The translations under genes and the position numbers were made by a program. A model generated the notes under the pieces. The model saw nothing but the letters and a program-made list of their open reading frames with translations. It was not told the origin of the DNA and did no database searches. A stretch of 37,245 nucleotides of DNA, taken from contig CP070737.1 of assembly GCA_020347665.1 (NCBI GenBank), forward strand, positions 1,961,254 to 1,998,498, in the 5' to 3' direction. This DNA comes from Nitrospiraceae bacterium. GTDB taxonomy: Bacteria > Nitrospirota > Thermodesulfovibrionia > Thermodesulfovibrionales > UBA6898. Shown piece by piece: positions 16,298 to 25,195 of this stretch; the first letter of the stretch is position 1, and each line of letters begins with the position of its first letter.

Positions 16298-16999
16298 ATG
16301 GAACAGCAGGAAATCATCGTTGAGATTAAGAATCTCTTTAAATCCTATAAACGCGGCAGCCAGATTATCCCAGTACTCCAGGACATCAGTCTTTCTATTC
16401 AGAAAGGTGAATTTCTGGCCTTAATGGGACCGTCCGGTTCTGGCAAAAGCACTCTTCTTAATTTAATTGCCGGTATTGATAAAGCGGACAGCGGCATGAT
16501 TCATGTTGCGGGCATAGATATTGAGAGCCTCTCAGAAACCGAGCTTGCTGAGTGGCGGAGCAGGAATATCGGGTTTATTTTCCAGTTTTATAATTTAATC
16601 CCTGTTTTGACGGCGTTTGAAAATGTTGAATTACCATTATTGCTTACCGGGCTGTCGAGGAAGGAAAAAAAAATGCATGCCAGAACAGCACTTGAAGTCG
16701 TAAATCTTTTAGACCGGATGGACCATTACCCCGGACAATTGTCAGGTGGACAGCAGCAGCGTGTTGCCATAGCTCGCGCTGTTGTCACGGATCCTCTCAT
16801 TCTCGTTGCTGACGAGCCCACGGGCGACCTCGATCGAAAATCAGCGAAAGAAGTGCTGGATCTCATGGCACGCCTGAACAGCGATCTGGGAAAAACGATT
16901 ATCATCGTAACCCATGATCCCCGTGCTGCTGAAATGGCTCATGTCATCAAACATCTCGATAAAGGTGTTCTCAATGAACATTCTCAAACTCCTTTATAG
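16298..16999 (+). CDS. ABC transporter ATP-binding protein (MacB/LolD-like)
   Basis: The 233-residue nucleotide-binding subunit has Walker A GPSGSGKST near residues 41-49, the Q-loop IGFIFQFYNLIP, the ABC signature LSGGQQQRVAIARA near 145, Walker B ILVADEPTGDLD near 168 and the switch His in IIIVTHDPRAA. The EFLALMGPSGSGKSTLLNL core and SETELAEWRSRNIGF region match the MacB/LolD (type VII) exporter group rather than importers. It supplies ATP to the two FtsX-like permeases that follow, and its end overlaps the first permease start by 26 bases. Confidence 0.93.
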   Translation: MEQQEIIVEIKNLFKSYKRGSQIIPVLQDISLSIQKGEFLALMGPSGSGKSTLLNLIAGIDKADSGMIHVAGIDIESLSETELAEWRSRNIGFIFQFYNLIPVLTAFENVELPLLLTGLSRKEKKMHARTALEVVNLLDRMDHYPGQLSGGQQQRVAIARAVVTDPLILVADEPTGDLDRKSAKEVLDLMARLNSDLGKTIIIVTHDPRAAEMAHVIKHLDKGVLNEHSQTPL

Positions 17000-18131
17000 A
17001 AATACATTCAGAAAAAAACTTCGCACGTCCCTGACCATTCTCGGCATAACTATTGCCATCCTTTCTTTCGGTCTGTTGAGAACAGTCGTGAGCGCATGGT
17101 ACGCCGGTGTCGAAGCTTCTTCAGCAACACGTTTGGTAACCAGAAACGCGATTTCTCTGGTGTTTTTGATGCCGCTGTCCTATAAAGAAAAAATCCGACA
17201 TATTGACAGTGTCACCAAACTATCATACGGCAACTGGTTTGGCGGTGTATATATTGAAGAAAAGAATTTTTTTCCGAATTTTGCTGTTGATCACGAAACA
17301 TACTTTGATCTTTATCCGGAATTCTTGATTTCTGCTGATCATCTTGCTGCTTTCAAAAAAGATAGAAAAGGGGTTATTGCCGGGGAGAAGATAGTCAAAA
17401 AATTCGGGTGGAAACTTGGTGATCCCATTGTTTTAAAAGGAACTATTATGCCGGGCAACTGGGAGTTTATTTTGCGGGGTATATACCGGGGAAGAGACAA
17501 GGGTACTGACGAAACGCAGTTTTTTTTCCACTGGGATTATATGAATGAAACAGTAAAAAAAACCTCTCACGGGCGCGCTGACAAGGTTGGCTTTTATGTT
17601 ATCGGTATAGCAGATCCGGACCGTGCCGCAGCGGTTTCTCTTTCGGTCGATAATACGTTTAGAAATACACTCGCTGAAACCCTTACTGAAACTGAAAAGG
17701 CATTCCAGCTGGGTTTTGTTTCTATGAGTGAAGCGATTGTCATCGTGATACAGCTCGTATCAATGGTGATTATCATTATCATATTGGCGGTTGTTGCCAA
17801 TACGATGGCAATGACGGCACGGGAACGGACAGGGGAATACGCGGTTTTCAAGACATTAGGATTTGGCAAATGGCGTATTGCCGGACTCATTTTCGGTGAA
17901 TCGCTATTTATCACAATAATTGGTTGCGGACTGGGAATTATACTCACTTTTCCCGTTGTTGAGAAATTTGGCAAGGCAATGAGCACCTATTTTCCGGTTT
18001 TTCATGTCGCACCTGAAACAATCATTCTGGATATTATTGCGACCCTCTTTGTCGGAAGCTTAGCAGCGGTTGTCCCAACCTATCAGACATTACGGAATAC
18101 TATAGCTGAGGGTTTGCGGGGAATAGGCTGA
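16974..18131 (+). CDS. ABC exporter permease, FtsX/MacB-like (first subunit)
   Basis: The 385-residue permease starts MNILKLLYRNTFRKKLRTSL, a typical MacB/FtsX-type N terminus, with a first membrane helix (about residues 20-40), a large periplasmic domain (about 45-265), then three C-terminal helices (about 265-295, 320-345, 355-375) with the FtsX-domain pattern TARERTGEYAVFKTLGFGKWRI. The ATG at 16974 is preceded by AAAGGTG and gives the family N terminus; an in-frame start at 16914 would add 20 residues inside the preceding gene. The GTG of the next permease directly follows its stop codon. Confidence 0.88.
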   Translation: MNILKLLYRNTFRKKLRTSLTILGITIAILSFGLLRTVVSAWYAGVEASSATRLVTRNAISLVFLMPLSYKEKIRHIDSVTKLSYGNWFGGVYIEEKNFFPNFAVDHETYFDLYPEFLISADHLAAFKKDRKGVIAGEKIVKKFGWKLGDPIVLKGTIMPGNWEFILRGIYRGRDKGTDETQFFFHWDYMNETVKKTSHGRADKVGFYVIGIADPDRAAAVSLSVDNTFRNTLAETLTETEKAFQLGFVSMSEAIVIVIQLVSMVIIIIILAVVANTMAMTARERTGEYAVFKTLGFGKWRIAGLIFGESLFITIIGCGLGIILTFPVVEKFGKAMSTYFPVFHVAPETIILDIIATLFVGSLAAVVPTYQTLRNTIAEGLRGIG

Positions 18132-19298
18132 GTGAACATTCCGATTTCATATAGTGTCCGGAATTTATTAACACGGAAGCTCACAACAGTGCTGACTGCA
18201 TCTGGCATGGCCCTTGTTGTCTTTGTTTTCGCGTCAATTTTGATGCTGGCAGAAGGACTGGAAAAAACACTCGTCGAAACAGGATCAGACCGCAACGCCC
18301 TCGTACTTCGTAAAGGATCCGTATCTGAAGTACAGAGTGGAATTATACATCGCGACGCGTCTGTTGTTGAATCACAACCCGAGATCGCGGGTGGTCCTGA
18401 AGGACGACCGTTACTTGCACGAGAAATAGTCGTGCTCATAAGCCTCCCCAAAAGGCATACTGACAAGCCTTCCAATGTTGTTATCAGGGGGATCGGTTCT
18501 CATTCCATGCTATTGCGTCCGCAGGTTAAGCTTATACGGGGGAGAATGCCGCGCCAGGGAAGCTCGGAAATTATTGCCGGATCAAGCATAGCAAAAAGAT
18601 TTGAAGGAGGTAATATCGGAGAAACCCTGCATTTTGGGATGCGTGACTGGAACGTTGTTGGTATATTTGATGCGGGTACTACCGGCTTTGGATCCGAAAT
18701 ATGGGCAGATGCTGATCAACTGATGCAAGCCTTCAGACGACATGTGTATTCGTCGCTGCTATTCAGGCTTGCGCCTGCTTCGGATTTCAAGAACTTTAAG
18801 GAGCGCATTGAAAGTGATCCACGGCTTACCCTCGAAACCAAAAGAGAAACTGTCTATTATGCTGAACAGTCTGAAATGATGTCGAAATTTCTCCGGATCC
18901 TGGGTTCGTCGCTGACGGTCATTTTTTCTATCGGTGCTATCATCGGCGCCATGATAACTATGTATGCTTCAGTTGCAAATCGCACAATAGAGATCGGCAC
19001 GTTACGTTCCATGGGGTTCAAACGGAAAAACATTCTTGTCGCGTTTCTTCTGGAATCGTTATGTATCAGTCTCATTGGTGGCACCGTCGGACTGTTTTTT
19101 GCCTCATTTCTTCAGTGGTTTACCATATCAACGATGAACTTTCAGACATTTTCTGAACTGGCCTTTCGTTTTACACTGACTTTTGACATTATCTATAAAG
19201 CGCTCTCTTTTTCACTCATTATGGGATTCGTTGGTGGTGTATTGCCTGCAGTGCGTGCAGCACGAATGAATATCGTTGACGCATTACGGGCCGGCTAA
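18132..19298 (+). CDS. ABC exporter permease, FtsX/MacB-like (second subunit)
   Basis: The 388-residue permease has the same design: one N-terminal helix (about 20-40), a periplasmic MacB-like core domain (about 45-260) and three C-terminal helices with an FtsX-type stretch NRTIEIGTLRSMGFKRKNIL near residues 290-310. The GTG start at 18132 immediately follows the previous TGA, and NIPISYSVRNLLTRKLTT resembles the family N terminus. With two different permeases, the complex is probably a heterodimer, unlike E. coli MacB. Cargo is unknown. It is the last gene of the operon. Confidence 0.88.
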   Translation: MNIPISYSVRNLLTRKLTTVLTASGMALVVFVFASILMLAEGLEKTLVETGSDRNALVLRKGSVSEVQSGIIHRDASVVESQPEIAGGPEGRPLLAREIVVLISLPKRHTDKPSNVVIRGIGSHSMLLRPQVKLIRGRMPRQGSSEIIAGSSIAKRFEGGNIGETLHFGMRDWNVVGIFDAGTTGFGSEIWADADQLMQAFRRHVYSSLLFRLAPASDFKNFKERIESDPRLTLETKRETVYYAEQSEMMSKFLRILGSSLTVIFSIGAIIGAMITMYASVANRTIEIGTLRSMGFKRKNILVAFLLESLCISLIGGTVGLFFASFLQWFTISTMNFQTFSELAFRFTLTFDIIYKALSFSLIMGFVGGVLPAVRAARMNIVDALRAG

Positions 19299-19516
19299 GC
19301 CCTCAGCTACTAAAGATTTGATGTGGCGTGAAGGCATTTAACCTCTTAAAAGAAGAGTTAAGTATGCTCCTGCTGCGCTGTGGAGCAGAACAGGGGCCAG
19401 CAGAATGCACAATCTTTGAATAGTTATGCTAAAATATTTCTTTACATTATGCACGGTGAATACTGTGCTGCAAGAAATGCGTACTAATATGGCATATGCG
19501 TATTCACTTTTTTTTT
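19299..19516. other. Intergenic region upstream of the SRP RNA
   Basis: No gene is supported. AT-rich stretches include a possible -10 TAATAT at 19485-19490 placed for transcription of the SRP RNA, but no good -35 is visible. Confidence 0.3.
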
Positions 19517-19627
19517 GCAGTCGGGGAGCGGCCCTGCGCAACATGCGGGTGTCAATCTCGTCAGGTCCGGAAGGAAGCAGCGATAATCATTTTGCATGTG
19601 TGCCGCAGTTAGTCGTTCCCGGACTGC
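19517..19627 (+). ncRNA. ffs: Bacterial (4.5S-type) signal recognition particle RNA
   Basis: The conserved apical domain is clear: GGTGTCAATCTCGTCAGGTC is followed at once by CGGAAGGAAGCAGCGATAA, with the GGAA tetraloop and the Ffh-binding internal loops. The closing stem pairs GCAGTC (19517-19522) with GACTGC (19622-19627), extended by T-run/A-run pairing outside. It binds Ffh to target membrane proteins. Location just upstream of dnaX is a common bacterial arrangement. Confidence 0.93.
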
Positions 19628-19740
19628 AAAAAGAGAATAGTGAGTTAATAATAATGGGTAAAGGTTGTCAGCTATAAGATAGATAAGCCTGTCGCTCACT
19701 TCCCGTTATACATAGAGAGTCACTTTTTTCGTAAAAGATT

Positions 19741-21459
19741 ATGAGCTATCTCGTCTTAGCACGCAAGTGGAGGCCGCAGAACTTCGATGATCTATCAGGT
19801 CAGGGGCCGATTGCCAACATCTTCAAAAATGCTATTTCTCAGGGCAGAATAGCCCATGCCTATCTTTTTTCCGGGCCGAGAGGAGTAGGGAAGACATCGA
19901 CGGCCCGCATTCTTTCGAAGGCCATGAACTGCAGCGAAGGGCCGACGCCAGCGCCATGTGGTGTGTGCGACTCATGCAGTGCGATTGCAGAAGGGTCTTC
20001 AGTTGATGTAATAGAAATTGATGGTGCTTCAAATAACAGTGTCGATGATATAAGGGACCTCAGGGAACGGGTTAAATACGCCCCCTCCATCGGGAAATAT
20101 AAACTCTATATCATCGATGAAGCACACATGCTTTCAAGCTCGGCATTCAATGCTCTTTTGAAGACACTGGAAGAACCGCCGTCTCATGTTATTTTTGTTC
20201 TGGCAACCACGGCACTGAAGAAAATACCGGCTACTATCCTGTCCCGTTGCCAACATATGCCTTTCAGACGAATATCGAGTAGTCTAATCAGAACCAGACT
20301 GCAGGAGATAGCGACGAAAGAGGACATACCGGTCTCTGCTTCAGCTTTATCGCTAATCGCTCGCGCATCTGAAGGGAGTATGCGAGATGCACTGACGATT
20401 CTTGATCAGCTGTCATCTTTTGCTCACGAGGTGACGGAAGAGCATCTGAAAAACCTGCTGGGTCTTGCTGATCTTGAAATACTATCACGGGCTGCCAAGG
20501 CGATTATAGAGGGAAACCGGCAGGAAATCCTTGAGTCTATCGAATTGCTTGTTGACCAGGGAGCTGATTTAAAAATATTTGCGAAAGAGCTCGTTCAATT
20601 TTTTAGAGACGTACTCGTTGCGAGCGTTGTAAAAAATCCAGAGCTTATTCTGGATCTGAGCACCGAGGAAATGGTTACGATACAGCATATGGTGTCATCA
20701 ACATCGGAGGATCAACTTACCCTCATGCTTTCGGAAATAATGAAGGCTGAAACGGCAGTGAGAAATGCCTCATCACCACGACTGGCACTTGAGATGTCTC
20801 TCATAAGGACAAGTTTTATGAGTAATATGAAATCAATAAAAGACGTTATTGAAAACATAGACAAATTAAGCAAAATAGTTACTCCGCCTGGAGACAAGAT
20901 ATCCCCGAAGCGAAACAGCACGGCAGTGCGGTCTGAGAAGGAATTACCTGATGCTGTTGAAACGGTCAGGAAGACTGAAGCGGTACGCCGTTATCAGCAA
21001 CCGTTACAGGAAAAGAAAATCGAACCAGTAATTGAAACAACTCAAAAGGATACGTCAGCGGAAAGGCCTGAATCCGCTGACGATGATATTTCATCTGTAT
21101 GGGAAAAGGTGCTCAAGAGAATAGATCCGCCGCTTGCTTCAAAGATCGCACAGGCTGATATCTCATTACAGGGTGGAGAACTGTTTATGGTGTTGAACGG
21201 AGGACAGGCGGTTTTTGAAGATGCTATAAGGAAGAACCTCACCGTGCTTGAAAAGGAGCTGTCTCAAGAAGTAGGGTCTCCTATTACCATTATTCTTCAG
21301 TTATTACACAAGAAAAAGATGAGAAAGAAAGATTTGAAAAATAAGATTTCAAAGAAACCGGTGATCCAGGAGGCTTTGAAACTTTTTGAGGGAAGAATTA
21401 TTGATATAATACCGTTAGATCAATCAAGAAAAATAAAGAATGGAGGAGATCATGTCTAA
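19741..21459 (+). CDS. dnaX: DNA polymerase III subunit gamma/tau
   Basis: The 572-residue clamp-loader subunit starts [20 protein letters not shown]. It has Walker [14 protein letters not shown] near residues 44-56, zinc cysteines CGVCDSC with an earlier Cys (about 63-79), Walker [11 protein letters not shown] (about 121-130) and sensor 1 [19 protein letters not shown]. The SRC motif and AAA+ lid follow, and the variable tau-type tail begins near residue 365. It loads the sliding clamp at the replication fork. No obvious slippery A-run suggesting a programmed frameshift was seen after domain III, so a single tau-like product is likely. The stop overlaps ybaB by 8 bases. Confidence 0.96.
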   Translation: MSYLVLARKWRPQNFDDLSGQGPIANIFKNAISQGRIAHAYLFSGPRGVGKTSTARILSKAMNCSEGPTPAPCGVCDSCSAIAEGSSVDVIEIDGASNNSVDDIRDLRERVKYAPSIGKYKLYIIDEAHMLSSSAFNALLKTLEEPPSHVIFVLATTALKKIPATILSRCQHMPFRRISSSLIRTRLQEIATKEDIPVSASALSLIARASEGSMRDALTILDQLSSFAHEVTEEHLKNLLGLADLEILSRAAKAIIEGNRQEILESIELLVDQGADLKIFAKELVQFFRDVLVASVVKNPELILDLSTEEMVTIQHMVSSTSEDQLTLMLSEIMKAETAVRNASSPRLALEMSLIRTSFMSNMKSIKDVIENIDKLSKIVTPPGDKISPKRNSTAVRSEKELPDAVETVRKTEAVRRYQQPLQEKKIEPVIETTQKDTSAERPESADDDISSVWEKVLKRIDPPLASKIAQADISLQGGELFMVLNGGQAVFEDAIRKNLTVLEKELSQEVGSPITIILQLLHKKKMRKKDLKNKISKKPVIQEALKLFEGRIIDIIPLDQSRKIKNGGDHV

Positions 21460-21793
21460 GAAAATGCTCGGCGATATGATGCGGCAGGCTCAGAAAATGC
21501 AGCAGGAGGTACTGAGAGCACAGGAAGAGGCAAAGAAGAAAACCGCTGAAGCAACAGCGGGGGGCGGTATGGTTACTGTTGTTGCCAGCGGCGCAGGAGA
21601 AATTGTCTCAATCAATATTGAAAAGGATGTCGTCAATCCTGATGACGTGGAAATGCTTCAGGACCTTATTATCGCTGCAACCAATGAAGCTATTAAGAGG
21701 GCACAAGAACTCGTTAATGAAGAGATGTCGAAATTGACTGGGGGACTCAATTTACCGGGGCTCGGAGATCTCGGTAATCTGCTCGGTAAATAA
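21452..21793 (+). CDS. ybaB: YbaB/EbfC family nucleoid-associated protein
   Basis: The 113-residue protein ([20 protein letters not shown]) has the coiled N-terminal helix, central strand [20 protein letters not shown] and C-terminal [17 protein letters not shown] region of YbaB/EbfC. These DNA-binding dimers sit between dnaX and recR in many bacteria. The ATG at 21452 has GGAGGA four bases upstream (21442-21447), so it is preferred over the ATG at 21440. Confidence 0.93.
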   Translation: MSKKMLGDMMRQAQKMQQEVLRAQEEAKKKTAEATAGGGMVTVVASGAGEIVSINIEKDVVNPDDVEMLQDLIIAATNEAIKRAQELVNEEMSKLTGGLNLPGLGDLGNLLGK

Positions 21794-21813
21794 GAACTGA
21801 AACTGGATATTCT

Positions 21814-22404
21814 ATGCACGGAATTATTGAAAATCTCATACATGAACTGACGCGGCTCCCTGGGATAGGAAGAAAAACCGCACAACGGCTTGCCTTTTTT
21901 ATCCTTTCAATGCCGGAACAGGAGGCGCTGGCATTAGCGCGGGCCATAGAGGGAGTCATCCAAAAGGCACGGTTCTGCGGACAATGCTTTAACATAACGG
22001 AAAATGAGGTATGTGAAATCTGCAGCGATGATTTGCGGGATCGAAGCAGGATTTGTGTTGTTGAAGAACCGAGTAACATACTTGTGATAGAACGGGTGAA
22101 AAATTTTAATTGCCTCTATCATGTGCTTTTGGGATCCCTGTCACCCATAGACGGCATTACTCCGGACCGGTTAAAGATCAAGGAGCTTATCGCGAGAGTG
22201 AGAAGCGGATCTGTTCAGGAGGTGATCGTTGCTACCAATCCGAATACAAAAGGTGAAATGACCGCACAGTATATCAAGGAGGTGCTGGCTCCGCTAAATG
22301 TCAGGATAAGCCGTATTGCGTATGGACTCCCCATGGGAAGTGATATAGAGTTTGCAGATGAAGTAACCCTGGGCAAGGCTCTCGAAGGAAGAAGGGAAAT
22401 TTAG
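21814..22404 (+). CDS. recR: Recombination protein RecR
   Basis: The 196-residue protein starts MHGIIENLIHELTRLPGIGR with the helix-hairpin-helix motif, then a four-cysteine zinc finger (CGQCFNITENEVCEIC, residues 54-69). A Toprim domain (ICVVEEPSNILVIER, then VIVATNPNTKGEMTA) and a C-terminal GLPMGSDIEFADEVTLGKAL stretch follow. With RecF/RecO it loads RecA at gaps. It is 20 bases after ybaB, completing the ffs-dnaX-ybaB-recR block. Confidence 0.96.
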   Translation: MHGIIENLIHELTRLPGIGRKTAQRLAFFILSMPEQEALALARAIEGVIQKARFCGQCFNITENEVCEICSDDLRDRSRICVVEEPSNILVIERVKNFNCLYHVLLGSLSPIDGITPDRLKIKELIARVRSGSVQEVIVATNPNTKGEMTAQYIKEVLAPLNVRISRIAYGLPMGSDIEFADEVTLGKALEGRREI

Positions 22405-22474
22405 TATGTCCCTTCATAATGTCTTCATATAATTAGCTTAAGTTATACAAAAATTTAAAGAAAAGAGGTGAATA

Positions 22475-23260
22475 ATGTTTAGAGGCATAATAAAAATAGG
22501 GTTGATGGCCTTTATGGTGATATCCATCGTTATTCAACTGACTCCAGACTATGCCCGGGCAGAGAATACGTCTGTTCTTACCGCTGATGATGCCGACAGG
22601 GCCCTGAAATCTCTGGATCCGGATATCAGGATACTGTCTGTCAATCCCGCTCCGGTAGCGGGGCTTTGGGAGGTTGTTGTTGAATCCAAGGGGCAAAAAA
22701 GCATTGTATACCTTGACTCAGCACAGAAGAAGGTATTTATTGGTTCTATCGTGGATGTTGTCTCACGGACCAATCTGACAAAAAAACGGTTTGATGAAAT
22801 TAATAAAATTGATATTTCGCTGATACCGCTTGAAGATGCCCTTATTATGGGCGATCCAAAAGCAAAGCATAGGGTCATCGTATTTGATGATCCTGATTGA
22901 CCGTATTGTGAAAAACTTCATCAGGAGATGAAGAAAGTTCTGAGTCAGCGAAATGATATTGCTTTTTACTTAAAAATGATGCCGTTGGTTTCGCTGCATC
23001 CGGAGGCCTATGATAAGTCAAAGGCGATTGTTTGTGAAGAGTCGAATGAAAAGGCAATTAAAATGCTCGAAGATGTATATGCAAAGAAATCGATTCCACC
23101 TGCAACCTGCGAAACAAAAGTAGTCGAGGAGACTTTGCGTCTTGCTCAGACACTGGGAATCAGCGGCACGCCGACAATCGTCTTCAGTGATGGATCACGT
23201 GCCAGCGGTGCTGTTAAGGCTGAACAACTGATCCAGCTGATTGACCAGAAAGCGCAGTAA
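22475..23260 (+). CDS. DsbC-like periplasmic disulfide isomerase, predicted selenoprotein (UPYC active site)
   Basis: Read through the TGA at 22898-22900 the frame is open for 261 residues. A signal peptide (residues 1-29, cut after ARA) precedes a DsbC dimerisation-like domain (about 33-115), then a thioredoxin fold with VIVFDDPD, U142, PYCEKLHQE, the cis-Pro loop GISGTPTIVF (about 225-234) and a second Cys pair (about 192, 213) as in DsbC. The DsbC-family active site is CPYC; here the TGA replaces exactly the first, nucleophilic Cys. The frame is kept on both sides (a multiple of three), homology is continuous, and a hairpin follows in SECIS position. The start has AAAGAGGTG upstream. A nonsense mutation is possible but less likely. 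It should act in thiol-disulfide exchange outside the inner membrane, probably reduced by the neighbouring TlpA-type protein or a DsbD. Confidence 0.85.
22898..22933 (+). promoter_or_regulatory. UGA selenocysteine codon and candidate bacterial SECIS hairpin
   Basis: TGA (22898-22900) is followed by a perfect 7-bp stem, CTTCATC (22916-22922) with GATGAAG (22927-22933), and loop AGGA (22923-22926). The loop begins 23 bases after the TGA, inside the 16-37 base range known for bacterial SECIS elements, and contains Gs as in the fdhF loop. The hairpin is inside the coding frame, as required. Confidence 0.65.
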
Positions 23261-23294
23261 CAGCTTTTTTGGATATGACAGTGTTGGAAATTCG

Positions 23295-23825
23295 ATGAGA
23301 AAAATCGTTATATTATTTATTCTTATAATGGCTGTAGTAGTAATTATCTCTCTGCCGAAAAATGGCGACAGACAGAAAACAGTTGTTGCCGTAGGCCTCA
23401 AAGGGCCGGCATTCAGTCTGTCAGAACTGGATATCGGAGGGACGGGCGCTCAGAAGACATGGACATTTTCTGATTTGCAGGGGACCGTTGTGTTCATAAA
23501 CTACTGGGCTACCTGGTGTAAGGAATGCAGGGAGGAAATGCCGTCCATGCAGCGGCTCTATGACCGTATGCAGGGAAAGCCTTTTCAGATGCTGACAATA
23601 TTGTATAGAGATGATCCGAAACGAGCCGTTACATACATGAAGGAAAACGGTTATACGATGCCGGTGCTTCTGGATCCTGACACTGACCTCGCTTTTTCCT
23701 ATGGAGTTACTGGAGTGCCTGAGACATATGTGGCTGACAAGGAGGGTGTTATACGGGAAAAGATTATCGGTCCGAGGCACTGGGATGATCCCGGCAGTAC
23801 GGTAGTAATCGAAAGCTTGCTGTAA
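23295..23825 (+). CDS. TlpA/ResA-like membrane-anchored thioredoxin
   Basis: The 176-residue protein starts MRKIVILFILIMAVVVIISL, an uncleaved anchor or signal, followed by a TlpA-type thioredoxin fold with active site WATWCKECREEMPSM near residues 70-84 and cis-Pro in GVTGVPETYV near 142. Proteins of this kind reduce periplasmic disulfides, such as apocytochrome c haem sites (ResA/CcmG) or copper-site thiols. Both active-site cysteines are normal codons here. The ATG at 23295 fits the signal region; an in-frame TTG at 23241 would overlap the end of the DsbC-like gene. Forms a run with the DsbC-like, copC and copD genes. Confidence 0.85.
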   Translation: MRKIVILFILIMAVVVIISLPKNGDRQKTVVAVGLKGPAFSLSELDIGGTGAQKTWTFSDLQGTVVFINYWATWCKECREEMPSMQRLYDRMQGKPFQMLTILYRDDPKRAVTYMKENGYTMPVLLDPDTDLAFSYGVTGVPETYVADKEGVIREKIIGPRHWDDPGSTVVIESLL

Positions 23826-23865
23826 AACGATAATAATGATAATATGTGGAGGGAAAAGAGGTAAT

Positions 23866-24219
23866 ATGAGATACTATGTCGCATGGTGCTTTGTGCTATT
23901 GCTCATTCCGCTACCGGTTTTTGGACACGTGTATATCTTGGAATGTAATCCTGAGCAGGATGCCATTCTTGATGCCCCTCCTGAAAAAATCACGATCACC
24001 TTTGTCGGGACTGTTGAACCCGTTTTCTCGAAGATCGAGGTGTTTGACAGCGAGGGGAACAAGGTCTCCGGGAAGAAGACAGAGTTTTCAGAAGACGATA
24101 CCGTCATGGAAGTTACTTTGAAAGAAAACTTGAATCCCGGGAAGTACACGGTAAAATGGGCCTGTATGAGTTTAGACGGACATAAACAGACCGGGGAGTA
24201 TTCCTTTACCCTTAATTAG
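23866..24219 (+). CDS. CopC-domain copper-binding periplasmic protein
   Basis: The 117-residue protein has a signal peptide (MRYYVAWCFVLLLIPLPVFG) and a mature start at HVYILECNP. The N-terminal His at the cleavage site and the His in MSLDGHKQTGEYSFTL are the CopC Cu(II) ligands. The beta-sandwich pattern (DAPPEKITITFVGTVEP, SKIEVFDSEGNKV, GKYTVKWACMSLDGH) fits CopC/YcnJ N-terminal domains. The ATG at 23866 has AAAGAGGT upstream. Copper delivery to CopD and the copper-thiol chemistry of the upstream genes make a functional set likely (inference). Confidence 0.85.
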   Translation: MRYYVAWCFVLLLIPLPVFGHVYILECNPEQDAILDAPPEKITITFVGTVEPVFSKIEVFDSEGNKVSGKKTEFSEDDTVMEVTLKENLNPGKYTVKWACMSLDGHKQTGEYSFTLN

Positions 24220-25170
24220 ATGGATTTTTCCTATGTCTTGATGATTCTTTTCTACTGGTTTTTTCTTACCGGTGCTGTGTTTCTTACCGGAGCCTTTTCA
24301 AAAAGATTTTTTGTCACCGGCCCTTCAAACGCAGATATCTGCATGATCGAAGGCAGGAAACGCAGTTTTGGAGAATCAGCGGTTCGCTCAATATTTCTGA
24401 TTGCAGTCATTACCTTTTTTGCAAATATTGTTCACCTGATTTTTCATGCCTCGATTATGACCGAAACCCCCCTGAAAGAGGTTTTTTCAATACTCTCTCC
24501 TTTCCTTACAAAGACAAAGTACGGAAGATTTACTGTTTTACGAATGATATTCGTTGGAATAATCATTATTCTGTCTCTCATGAGTATAATGAGAGACACA
24601 AAAGGTTTAACCATTTTCGGTATTCTTGTATCCTGCTGTTTGCTTATTGTCATTGCCATGTCAGGCCATCAGGGAACCAAAGGATATTTCACCGTACCGT
24701 TTTATCTCGATGTGCTTCACCTTATGGCTGTTTCTTTATGGATTGGAGGGTTATTCTTTATTCGTTTCTGTTATACATTTTTTCTTGAGGGTGCCGGTGC
24801 TGAATTATGGGAACAGTTTTGTTATCTGATCAACCGTTATTCCCAAATTGCGACCTATTCTGTTTTTCTGGTAGGTGTAACAGGGCTTTTACTGGCGTAT
24901 TCCAATATTAATGATATTGCCGGTCTCATCGGGACACGTTACGGGCAGGTTCTTCTGTTGAAATTTCTCCTTGTAGGCATTCTGTTCCTTCTCGGAGGAA
25001 TTAATAAATTCTTTATCGTGCCGGCTTTTAATCAGCATGATGCAAATAGAAGGGCAGACTTGTTGCCTCAGAGAAAACGACTGTTTCGCCTGGTGACAGC
25101 TGAAGTCTATATCGGGAGTGTCGTTCTCCTGCTGACGAGCATTCTTACGCACCTTCATCCGGAAGGATAG
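24220..25170 (+). CDS. CopD family copper transport membrane protein
   Basis: The 316-residue protein has about eight membrane helices and starts at the ATG directly after the copC stop codon. CopD-domain features are SGHQGTKGYFTVPFYLDVLHL followed by MAVSLWIGGLFFI (residues 147-180) with the conserved His in LHLMAVSLW, and ATYSVFLVGVTGLLLAY (about 211-227). It probably imports copper handed over by CopC, perhaps for cuproenzyme or cytochrome oxidase assembly. It converges on a YtkA-like lipoprotein gene 25 bases away. Confidence 0.85.
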   Translation: MDFSYVLMILFYWFFLTGAVFLTGAFSKRFFVTGPSNADICMIEGRKRSFGESAVRSIFLIAVITFFANIVHLIFHASIMTETPLKEVFSILSPFLTKTKYGRFTVLRMIFVGIIIILSLMSIMRDTKGLTIFGILVSCCLLIVIAMSGHQGTKGYFTVPFYLDVLHLMAVSLWIGGLFFIRFCYTFFLEGAGAELWEQFCYLINRYSQIATYSVFLVGVTGLLLAYSNINDIAGLIGTRYGQVLLLKFLLVGILFLLGGINKFFIVPAFNQHDANRRADLLPQRKRLFRLVTAEVYIGSVVLLLTSILTHLHPEG

Positions 25171-25195
25171 ATGCGGATTATTCTGCTGTTGCCCC

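Noticed and set aside
22898-22900. A nonsense mutation or pseudogene explanation for the DsbC-like gene
   Set aside because: The frame is preserved on both sides, no other damage is visible, the stop replaces precisely the redox Cys, and a SECIS-like hairpin follows. It remains the main alternative.
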